Position numbers and translations under genes: made by a program
Assembly (NCBI RefSeq): GCF_017916275.1
Contig: NZ_JAFMST010000005.1
Span: 276,091-340,090 of the forward strand
Length of the DNA stretch: 64,000 bases
Origin: Rubellimicrobium arenae
GTDB lineage: Bacteria; Pseudomonadota; Alphaproteobacteria; Rhodobacterales; Rhodobacteraceae
Reading direction: 5' to 3'
The notes under the pieces: generated by a model
The model's database searches: none
Told to the model about the DNA's origin: nothing
What the model saw: the letters and a program-made list of their open reading frames with translations, nothing else
Shown here: positions 58,601 through 64,000 of the stretch, in pieces
Numbering within the stretch: the stretch's first letter is position 1
How the letters are laid out: each line of letters opens with the position of its first letter

Positions 58601-59024
58601 CGAGGCGGTGACAGAGCTTCATCGACTCGAAGGCAGCCCTGCGCTCACCAGCGAAGCCATGGACGGCGTCGTTACCAGCAACCCGGAGGTGATGCAGGAC
58701 GTCGAGCACCTCCTTGGGGACGACGGCATCGGCGCGCATCCTTTGGAGAAGATCGGCGAAGGTGTCGCGAGGCTCGAGGAGAATGCCCGACCGCTCCGCG
58801 ACCACCTGGGCCAGCCGCTCGGCAAACTGGCGGGTCTTGATCAGGGCGGTATTCGCGTCGTCGACGAAGTAGCGTTCGGCATGGGAGCCGAGCATGGCCA
58901 GCGGCGCATCAATCTCTTCAAGGTGGGAAAAATTCTGGCTTGCAGCCTGTCCTGCCGCGATCTGCTTGCGCTGCTCCTGCACCACTTTCGCCCATCCCAC
59001 TCGCGACACCGGAGCAGACATCAT
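55605..59024 (-). CDS. hsdR: Type I restriction endonuclease subunit HsdR
   Basis: DNA translocase and nuclease of the complex, about 1139 residues. An N-terminal DUF4145-like domain (AERYFVDDANTALIKTRQFAERLAQVV.., HHLRVAGNDAVH) is followed by a coiled coil, then the nuclease motif SADYALFVGRTLVGVVEAKRQ (D..EAK). The SF2 helicase has ATGTGKTKLA, LILIDECHRG, VGLTATPA and QMIGRATRRCDD, and a C-terminal domain interacts with HsdM. The start is uncertain: GTG 59042, ATG 59024 or GTG near 58982; family similarity begins only at NFSHLEEIDA. Confidence 0.94.
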   Translation of the reverse strand: MMSAPVSRVGWAKVVQEQRKQIAAGQAASQNFSHLEEIDAPLAMLGSHAERYFVDDANTALIKTRQFAERLAQVVAERSGILLEPRDTFADLLQRMRADAVVPKEVLDVLHHLRVAGNDAVHGFAGERRAAFESMKLCHRLGVWLRATVTRVPGFAMAFVPPRPAANEAEDLRAQIAALQAELEAHSTEAERQAQALHLARQAALDAEERARLAAEEREVYEELAQEAERRANEAQSAPAARGFVQAAFESARSLDLDEADTRLLVDEQLRQAGWEADTKVLRHSAGTRPERNRYMAIAEWPTASGSADYALFVGRTLVGVVEAKRQRTNVPAALDVQASRYAKDIQPSDAFQMAGGPWGEHRVPFIFATNGRGYYPQISIQSGIWFRDTRLAINAARALEGWPTPNGLMERLEVDRAAAEKELATKPFDFGFPLRPYQVNAIKAVEAAIAEGRREMLVAMATGTGKTKLAIAMIYRLLEAKRFLRVCFVVDRSALGEQAETAFETTRMVGARTFAEIFGLRGLEDADIDLDAKVHVCTVQSLVKRILEREPERRPPIDQYDLILIDECHRGYLLDREMSAAEATFRDENDYVSKYRRVVEYFDAVKVGLTATPALHTAQIFGAPIYRYSYREAVVDGWLIDHDPPHLITTALSSAGITFEAGETIEALNPYTGAIDTATLEDRLDFSVEHFNRKVLSPQFNKVVAEELARRIDILSPNAGKTLVFAASDLHADEVVHQLRQAYRNEGLAIEDGMIAKITGSVDAPGKQILKFKNEADPRIAVTVDLLTTGIDVPTITSLVFLRRVNSRILYDQMIGRATRRCDDISKEVFQVYDAVDLYPNLQAMTEMRPVVVNPQVDFATLFGGFEGTEDENHRDEILDQLIVKLARKIRKMTDEIRTQYTAQAGETPEQTLTRFRSGPSADVQAWTRQRPGLGAFFDFEGPRGAPPIIPISHHDDRVISVTRGYGEGVRPADFIDAFTSFVRENGNRIAALNLVLTRPRDLTRGSLRELKLLLDGHHFTEPALRAAWRDQTSEDVAAGLIGFIRQAALGDPLVPYAERVDHAIRRVAARHRLDDPQRRWLNRIADEMKSRIVVDRESLDEPPFAQQGGFRRLDKLFEGRLEALLDDLRTETWEPAA

Positions 59025-60618
59025 TTCGCCCCGGACGGCCACTCCCCAAGCGGTAGAACAGCCGCCGGCGTGCGAAATCGATCACCCCCGGCTGGTACAA
59101 AGGTTGCACACGCGGATGCGTCTCGACAACGACTTCGAAGCAGGTGTCGGCCGCGAGTTCCGGAGCGTTCTCGGCTTTGTCGGCTGAGCTGGCGGGCTCG
59201 TGGCGGCGGGAAGGGTTGGGGGGTGTGGAGCCTTCCGTCGAGGGGCTTTGCCCCTCGACCTGGGCCTCCGGCGAGGCGGAGCCCCCCAGTAGCGGACACG
59301 GACCAGTGCCAACTTCGGTCGTGGCACCCTGGTCGGCACAGAGCGTCCCGGCTGCCCTGCGCCTGAAGTATGTTCGGCGGGAGATGCCGAGTTCGACCCA
59401 CGGTTGGCGACGCTCCTGATCGTTCGTCTCCAGCCATGCCTCCCGGGTCGCGGCACCAGCCGTCTGCCGCCGCTCTTGCTCCCTCGCAGCCTTTCGACGC
59501 GCGCGTTCCTCCTCGGGCATAACCTGCTCGAGGCCGAGGGTTTGGGTCATCTCGGCGGAGATGCCCAGTATCTCCGCAATGGTCGCGCCTGAGTAGTGGT
59601 ATCGCCCGTCCTTGAGCGGACCCGCCGAGACCGGTAGGGCCGCATGCCGGGAAGCGGCCTTGATGAGCGCCCGGACTTCTGCCGGTGGCAGACCCGGTGT
59701 GGCAAAGGCCGCGACCTCCAGGATCCGGCTCTCGACTTCCTGCGGCGTAGAGAAATGGGCGAGGCTGGTCGCGTAAAGGTGGAGCCAGCTGTTGCGCACG
59801 CCCTTCGGAACGGCGCCGCCCCAAGCGGTCCGGACTCGGTCGAGATCGCGCAGAACCGCCCGGAAACGCGCCTTCGGCGTGAGGCCCTGCGGCATGCCAG
59901 TGATTGCCAGTCTTGCCTGTCGTTCCTTCCGTTTCTGGAGCTCGGCTCGGGCGGGGCGTCCCGCAGCCGTGTAGATGCTGTCGGCGAGAGCGTCGAAGTC
60001 CAGGCGCTGGAGGGTGCCCGTGATCAGCCGCGCCTCCTTGCCGCTTTTGGAATTGATAGAGCCCGGCAGGCGCGTGACGCGCGCCGCGTCGCGGCAGCTC
60101 GGATCCGCCCCCAGTGAGCGGAACAGCTCGATGAGCGCGGTCTGCGCCGCGTGCCACCTCGGGAGCGCCTGAGGGGGCAGGGGAACCACCAACCAGATGG
60201 CCGCGAGTCCACGTCCCGTGAACAGCACGAAGGTCGGTTCGGGCAGCTTGAGGTCGAACAGGCGCATGCTCACCTCCAGCCACCACATGGCGGGATCTGT
60301 GGCCGTCATCGGGGGCACCCGATCCACGTCGAGGTCCAAGAACAACCCATTCAAGGATGCCAGCTTGGCGATCTTCCGAGGGCCATGGAACCGGTGGAGC
60401 GTCACATAGGCGTCGTAGTCGAGCAGGCATTCCGCGCGGAGCGGCGCCTCGTCGACCGGGTAGATCTTGCTGTGAGCCTGCCGTGCGCCGGTCTTGACCA
60501 TGAGAGACAGCTTCCCGACCGAGCCTTCGGGATGCATCAGCCGGACGTAGTCGGCCGTGCTGATGGTCTGCGCGACGAGTTCAGCGTCGTTAAGGTCTGT
60601 GAAGTTCAGGTGTTCCAT
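58918..60618 (-). CDS. Primase/replication-like protein of the island
   Basis: Protein of 566 residues with an archaeo-eukaryotic-primase-like core: LNGLFLDLDVDRVPP (DLD metal pair, about residue 95), FVLFTGRGLAAIWLVVPLPP near 130 and RDAARVTRLPGSINSKSG near 180. The C-terminal part has a helical, basic region (ERARRKAAREQERRQTAG) and then a proline/serine-rich tail. Such proteins start replication of plasmids or excised integrative elements. Its 3' end overlaps the annotated hsdR start by about 107 bases. ATG MEHLNFTDLND is the preferred start. Confidence 0.75.
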   Translation of the reverse strand: MEHLNFTDLNDAELVAQTISTADYVRLMHPEGSVGKLSLMVKTGARQAHSKIYPVDEAPLRAECLLDYDAYVTLHRFHGPRKIAKLASLNGLFLDLDVDRVPPMTATDPAMWWLEVSMRLFDLKLPEPTFVLFTGRGLAAIWLVVPLPPQALPRWHAAQTALIELFRSLGADPSCRDAARVTRLPGSINSKSGKEARLITGTLQRLDFDALADSIYTAAGRPARAELQKRKERQARLAITGMPQGLTPKARFRAVLRDLDRVRTAWGGAVPKGVRNSWLHLYATSLAHFSTPQEVESRILEVAAFATPGLPPAEVRALIKAASRHAALPVSAGPLKDGRYHYSGATIAEILGISAEMTQTLGLEQVMPEEERARRKAAREQERRQTAGAATREAWLETNDQERRQPWVELGISRRTYFRRRAAGTLCADQGATTEVGTGPCPLLGGSASPEAQVEGQSPSTEGSTPPNPSRRHEPASSADKAENAPELAADTCFEVVVETHPRVQPLYQPGVIDFARRRLFYRLGSGRPGRNDVCSGVASGMGESGAGAAQADRGRTGCKPEFFPP

Positions 60619-60799
60619 CGAGGGAAGCTGGTTCCCGGAACGCCCGTCGCAAAATGTGCTCGAGCCGGCTCGACTCATTGACCCGCGATTCGCCCTCAGG
60701 ACAGGCCATGTCGTCGGGGCAAGCCGTTTCCGGGCGGATCGGGTGGACCAATCTCCTTGTCAGGCCGGGCATTCCGCCAGGCTCCTGAAGGACCTTGCC

Positions 60800-61144
60800 A
60801 TGATGTACGACAAGAACGACCACCTCGCCGAGCTCTCGGATCTCGAGCACTTGCGCGGGACCGCCCAGTCTCTTCCGTCCCCGTTGAACGAGCCCTTCCG
60901 GGCGGATGCCTGCGCCTGTAGGGAGATTCTCTCCTCGTCCTGCACGGTCGACGAGGCCGTGGAAGGTCTCTCGATCAGCGAGGCGATTGCGGTGGCTCTC
61001 GCGTTCGGCCGCGCGGATCTTCTGCCCGAGCCTTACGATGATTTCCGTACCGCGTGGCGCCGGCTCGACCATCGCCAGCGCCGGCTTGTGGACCTCGCCG
61101 CCCGGGCCCGCTGGAAGGGCAGGGGGGAAGGCGCCACCTGCTGA
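60800..61144 (+). CDS. Hypothetical protein, divergent from the primase-like gene
   Basis: Encodes 114 residues (MMYDKNDHLAELSDLEHL...) with no recognised family. The middle is cysteine-containing and helical (CACREILSSSCTVDEAVEGLSISEAIAVALAFGRADLLPEPYDDFRTAWRRLD) and the end is basic. GAAGGA precedes the ATG at suitable distance. It shares the 181-base divergent region with the primase-like gene, which probably holds both promoters. Between its end and the next gene 259 bases carry nothing recognisable. Confidence 0.6.
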   Translation: MMYDKNDHLAELSDLEHLRGTAQSLPSPLNEPFRADACACREILSSSCTVDEAVEGLSISEAIAVALAFGRADLLPEPYDDFRTAWRRLDHRQRRLVDLAARARWKGRGEGATC

Positions 61145-61403
61145 CCCGACCGGTGCGGAGCGCAGATCGCTGTTGGGGAACGAGAGCGTTCGTCCGGAAG
61201 GATCTCGCTCTTTCCTCAGTTCGGGACCCTGCTCGCGGATCCTGCGGAGCAGGTTCTCCTCAGGCGACGTCCTCAGGCAGGTTCAGGGGGTGCGAGTCCT
61301 CATGAGGAACTTCCCCCGCTCATGATGGGACATGACGTCGAAATTCCGGCAGGATCGAGAGGAGTCCCCTCGTCATGTCTGCTGAACTCCCGTGAGAATG
61401 CGG

Positions 61404-61649
61404 TCACCGGGCCCAGCCAAGGGTGGTGGCTTCGAACAGCAGTTTCTCGTGGTGCGACATGGCCTCGACCTCGAGGACGAGCTGCCTGGCCATGATACGT
61501 CGCAGGCAGGCCTCGACGAGCAGCCCGTGTCCGGCGGCATCCAGCGCGGCCATGAGCCGCTGCTTCGGCCCGATGTCGGTAGGCCACCCACGCCATGTTG
61601 CCTGCTGGCCGGTAATGACGATCTCTTCGGGCGGAATTTCGATCGGCAT
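61404..61649 (-). CDS. Hypothetical small protein
   Basis: Encodes about 81 residues (MPIEIPPEEIVITGQQATWRGWPTDIGPKQRLMAALDAAGHGLLVEACLRRIMARQLVLEVEAMSHHEKLLFEATTLGWAR). AGGA lies 8 bases before the chosen ATG; another ATG two codons earlier is possible. No family is recognised. It is one of four consecutive minus-strand small genes that look like island cargo or plasmid maintenance genes. Confidence 0.5.
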   Translation of the reverse strand: MPIEIPPEEIVITGQQATWRGWPTDIGPKQRLMAALDAAGHGLLVEACLRRIMARQLVLEVEAMSHHEKLLFEATTLGWAR

Positions 61650-61726
61650 GGTCATTATCCTGCTGAAGTCTTGGAGGTCGGACAGGGGGTTGACCGGGCG
61701 GCCTTGGACCACCCGGTCGCACGAGA

Positions 61727-61999
61727 TCAGGCCTCGAACGTCGAACTGGGTTCCTCGCTCATCTCGGCCTTGTCGGCGTGCTTGTCCTCGCCCGCATCCG
61801 CGTCGAGGCGCAAGGAGAGATGGCTGCCCTTCTCAAATCGAAGGGAATTGAGGATCGCCTGACGAAGCGCCTCCTCCGTGGAGAGGTAGAGACCCGCCTC
61901 CGTCATGAGGTCGTAGTGCATGACTACGCGCGCGGGCAGCTCGAGCGTCACGGTGATCGGCTGGGGTGCAGGCTTGGGGTGGTCGGTGGTGTCACTCAT
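61727..61999 (-). CDS. Predicted ribbon-helix-helix protein
   Basis: Encodes 90 residues. ITVTLELPARVVMHYDLMTEAGLYLSTEEALRQAILNSLRFEKG resembles a CopG/Arc-type ribbon-helix-helix fold: an alternating strand followed by two helices. The C-terminal tail is acidic (DAGEDKHADKAEMSEEPSSTFEA). It could be an antitoxin or a small repressor, but no toxin gene is seen next to it. The frame is open far upstream without coding signs. Confidence 0.5.
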   Translation of the reverse strand: MSDTTDHPKPAPQPITVTLELPARVVMHYDLMTEAGLYLSTEEALRQAILNSLRFEKGSHLSLRLDADAGEDKHADKAEMSEEPSSTFEA

Positions 62000-62190
62000 G
62001 TGACGGGCTCCTTGTGTCCTGCGGCGTTCGGCGCCGCTGATAGGGAGGTTGGCCGGTCCGCGGATCGACGAAGCGGATCCGGCAAGGAATTTCGCAATCC
62101 CATCGCAAAGGGGGTCAGGGTGTGTCGGCGGTGATCTGAACAGCAGCTGGCTATCCCGCCGGCGTCTCCTCCCCGTCCGAGGGAGAGCTC

Positions 62191-62628
62191 TTACTTGCCT
62201 CTCTCGAGGAATCCTCGCGCCCGACCAACCACCCTCTCCGCCACAGCCAGATCGAGCATGTATCTCGCAAGATGCAGAGCTTGGGCGACGTCCGAGCGGA
62301 CGCGCTCGATGTGGCGCCCTGTCTCGGTGAGACGCCGGTCCGGCGAGATCGGCTCCTCCGCGTCGGATGAGCCGTAGGCTGGCACGTAGTATGCCTCCGC
62401 CTCGACGAGGACGTGCAGCTCGCCTTCCAGCTCCTCGAGCTCGGCGAGCGCGAGTTCCTCGAACAATGCTTCGGAGCTCAGGAGGCGCGCCAGATGACCG
62501 ACACGGCCGCCCGGCACGATCCCGAGCTGGCGCAGCCCCGCGGCAGCACGGCGACCAGCCTGGAGCGCGCCTGCGGCGATGTCCTCCGCGCAAGCGAAGT
62601 CGGAATGGGTCTTGGTAATGATCGTCAT
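62191..62628 (-). CDS. Hypothetical protein
   Basis: Encodes 145 residues, alanine- and leucine-rich and mainly helical (AAGALQAGRRAAAGLRQLG..; EALFEELALAELEELEGELHVLVEAEAYY..; HIERVRSDVAQALHLARYMLDLAVAERVVGRARGFLERG). No family is recognised. ATG follows GGAGAGCTCTCC. Codon use agrees with coding sequence of this genome. Confidence 0.6.
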   Translation of the reverse strand: MTIITKTHSDFACAEDIAAGALQAGRRAAAGLRQLGIVPGGRVGHLARLLSSEALFEELALAELEELEGELHVLVEAEAYYVPAYGSSDAEEPISPDRRLTETGRHIERVRSDVAQALHLARYMLDLAVAERVVGRARGFLERGK

Positions 62629-62699
62629 GGAGAGCTCTCCTTGCGCCAGCCCGATGCCGACGCGTCAAGCGTCCGCCTCACTCGGGCGGACGTGGGGCC

Positions 62700-62984
62700 T
62701 CAGGTTGCCGGAGCCTGGATTCCTATCTGCCGCCCGCCGTCCTGAGCTGCCGGCTCTTCGGTGCGCAGTTGCCGGACGATGTCGTCGAGGGCATCGAAGT
62801 GACGGCAGCAGACGTGGACCTTCGGGTCCTCCGGGTCGAGGCACACGAACGGTCTGGCTTCGGTGTCTTCAAGATCATCGATCCGCTCCAATGCGAGCAG
62901 GCCACGCAGCTCCTCGAGAACGCGGCGGTGCCATCGGCCGAGGGGCTCGGAGCGGAGCACCGCCATAATGAGGGTTTCGGCCAT
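62700..62984 (-). CDS. Hypothetical small protein
   Basis: Encodes 94 residues (MAETLIMAVLRSEPLGRWHRRVLEELRGLLALERIDDLEDTEARPFVCLDPEDPKVHVCCRHFDALDDIVRQL...). Three cysteines are present (FVCLD and VHVCCRHF). TGGAGGCTC precedes the ATG. No family is recognised. It is the first of the four minus-strand small genes of this stretch. Confidence 0.55.
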   Translation of the reverse strand: MAETLIMAVLRSEPLGRWHRRVLEELRGLLALERIDDLEDTEARPFVCLDPEDPKVHVCCRHFDALDDIVRQLRTEEPAAQDGGRQIGIQAPAT

Positions 62985-63008
62985 GAGCCTCCACTTTGGG
63001 CCACTCAA

Positions 63009-63544
63009 CTATTCACAGCAGGCAATGAGGTCATCGCTCCCCCCTCAAAGTAGGCCCGCCAGCGCGAAAATGCGCTGGATGTCTTGGCGAGCGGGAAGAT
63101 GGCAGGAACGGCAGTTTCGATGGCGATGGCAGGGTAAGTCGTCATCTGGAGATCCCCATTGGTGCCACAGGCACCGCGCCTTGGGCCGTCAAGATCGGTG
63201 CGGAGATCCCTCTCTTTCTTACGTCCCGGCCCGCCACGTGAGGCGCGCTCTCGCCATGAGGAGCGCGCCTGGCGAGGTGAGGGCCGGGCAACCGCAACTT
63301 CGTTCTAAGGGTGACATGCGAAACGGGCATCTTTCCGATCAGGGGGAAATATGCGGGCCGCTCGTTCATCCTTGTTCCCATCAAGGGCGCTCGGAGCGGT
63401 GCTCTCGATGTTGCTCTGCTGATCGCGTCCATCTCGAGGCTACTCAAGGAGCCTTGCGCAACCAAACTCGAACATGCACTGGATGTTAGCTGATCTCAAA
63501 AAACGCGCAGCCGAGACGCGCTCACAAACTCAATGGGGGATTGC
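63009..63544. other. Stretch without a supported gene before the ATPase gene
   Basis: About 535 bases with falling GC. A 60-codon plus frame (63311-63493, starting GTG) ends 51 bases before the ATPase start, but its possible ribosome site is badly placed. Nothing else is recognisable on either strand; the promoter of the ATPase gene should be here. Confidence 0.4.
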
Positions 63545-63911
63545 GTGAAGGTCTATGAAGTATTCACTCCGAATGACATCCCGACTGTCACATACGTCGA
63601 CCGGGCTGCACACCAACTCGAACAAAAATTGATAGACTTCTATGAGACACCAAACCTCGTTATTTCAATCGCTGGCCCCTCCAAGAGCGGCAAGACAGTT
63701 CTGATCAAGAAGGTCGTGCCTGACGATCATCTGATCACCGTACGCGGAGCCAGCATAGAACGCGCCGAGGACCTCTGGAACAGAGTTCTTGACTGGATGG
63801 GCGCACCCTCCACCGTCACCATTTCTTCGAACAAATCAAACCAGATTACTGGGAATGCCGAGGGGGGAGGCAAGATTAAGGTACCTCTGGTCGCAGAAGG
63901 CGAAGCAAAGG
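63545..63911 (+). pseudogene. P-loop ATPase gene, truncated by an insertion sequence
   Basis: The preserved N-terminal part begins at GTG behind GGGGGA: KVYEVFTPNDIPTVTYVDR, then a Walker A region ISIAGPSKSGKTVLIKKVV. Next is HLITVRGASIERAEDLWNRVLDWMG. The sequence stops at about residue 122 where insertion-sequence DNA starts; the last residues before the stop (VCPLKSGPP) are IS-derived. Base composition is about 50 percent GC over 63601-63720, unlike the genome. Proteins of this type are larger ATP-binding proteins of unknown role, sometimes near defence genes. An ATG 12 bases upstream is an alternative start. Confidence 0.75.
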
Positions 63912-64000
63912 TGGTCTGCCCCCTGAAAAGTGGTCCTCCCTGAAGTAGGCTTTCGGGCCTGAGGAGGATGAAGGAATGCCCCAGAAGAAGCACAAGCCGG
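63912..64000 (+). mobile_element. Left end of an IS3-family insertion sequence, partial
   Basis: The sequence from TGGTCTGCCCCCTG onward breaks the ATPase reading frame and looks like the terminal inverted repeat of IS407-type IS3 elements. It is followed within 65 bases by the start of an OrfA-like gene. The right end lies outside the window. The 4 bases before the TG (AAGG) are the expected target duplication if it is recent. Confidence 0.7.
63976..64000 (+). CDS. IS3-family transposase OrfA, partial
   Basis: Only the first eight codons are in the window: MPQKKHKP, behind GGAGGATGAAGGA. This N-terminus matches IS3/IS407-type OrfA proteins, whose next part is a helix-turn-helix that binds the terminal repeats. 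Call is by recognition of this short start plus the terminal-repeat-like sequence before it. Confidence 0.65.

Noticed and set aside
63311..63493. 60-codon plus frame before the ATPase gene
   Set aside because: GTG start with a badly spaced ribosome site and no recognisable family. It could be a gene remnant, but evidence is too weak.

Overview
The window is high-GC DNA from an alphaproteobacterium, most likely of the Rhodobacterales/Rhodobacteraceae. The evidence is the gene order pyrH-frr-uppS-cdsA-dxr-rseP-bamA-skp-fabZ-lpxA-lpxI-lpxB, a CtrA response regulator with its SciP-type (DUF1153) partner next to it, LpxI in place of LpxH, trmFO, a GluQ-type synthetase and an Usg protein. Genus and species cannot be fixed from the sequence alone.

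Positions 1-39,996 are core chromosome. From the left edge come a peptide-type ABC importer on the minus strand (Tat-exported binding protein, two permeases and a fused double ATPase cut by the window edge), then miaA, then a long plus-strand run for translation recycling, isoprenoid/undecaprenyl and phospholipid precursors, envelope proteolysis, outer-membrane assembly and lipid A synthesis (7,171-20,260). Next are mnmA, the cell-cycle pair sciP-ctrA, ligA-recG, a very small membrane protein behind a consensus alphaproteobacterial LexA box, an IscU-like scaffold, hisI, gluQ-trmFO, an outer-membrane protein, gyrA, usg, a beta-hydroxyacid dehydrogenase, an arginase/ornithine cyclodeaminase operon with a divergent Lrp regulator, dsbB, a zinc metallopeptidase and tRNA-Leu(CAA).

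Positions 40,000-45,760 hold an accessory but GC-rich block: two EamA-type exporters, two GNAT acetyltransferases, an endonuclease/exonuclease/phosphatase-family protein, a MarR regulator with a palindromic operator at its start, and a nucleotidyltransferase.

Positions 46,000-64,000 look like an integrated mobilizable island: an atypical tyrosine recombinase with a small excisionase-like partner, a MobV/Pre-type relaxase with a structured, possibly oriT-bearing leader, a KfrA-like coiled-coil protein, a primase/replication-like protein, and a type I restriction-modification operon (hsdR - small AT-rich unknown gene - hsdM - hsdS - HNH endonuclease) whose adjacent genes all overlap by 4 to 19 bases. 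Several small unknown genes follow, including a ribbon-helix-helix candidate. The right edge holds a P-loop ATPase gene cut by an IS3-like insertion sequence.

The most interesting points are the two extra genes in the restriction operon, the SOS-controlled mini-protein, the IS-broken ATPase and the relaxase leader. Gene starts were chosen from Shine-Dalgarno sequences, overlaps and family starts. Family assignments are from recognised motifs, not from database searches.
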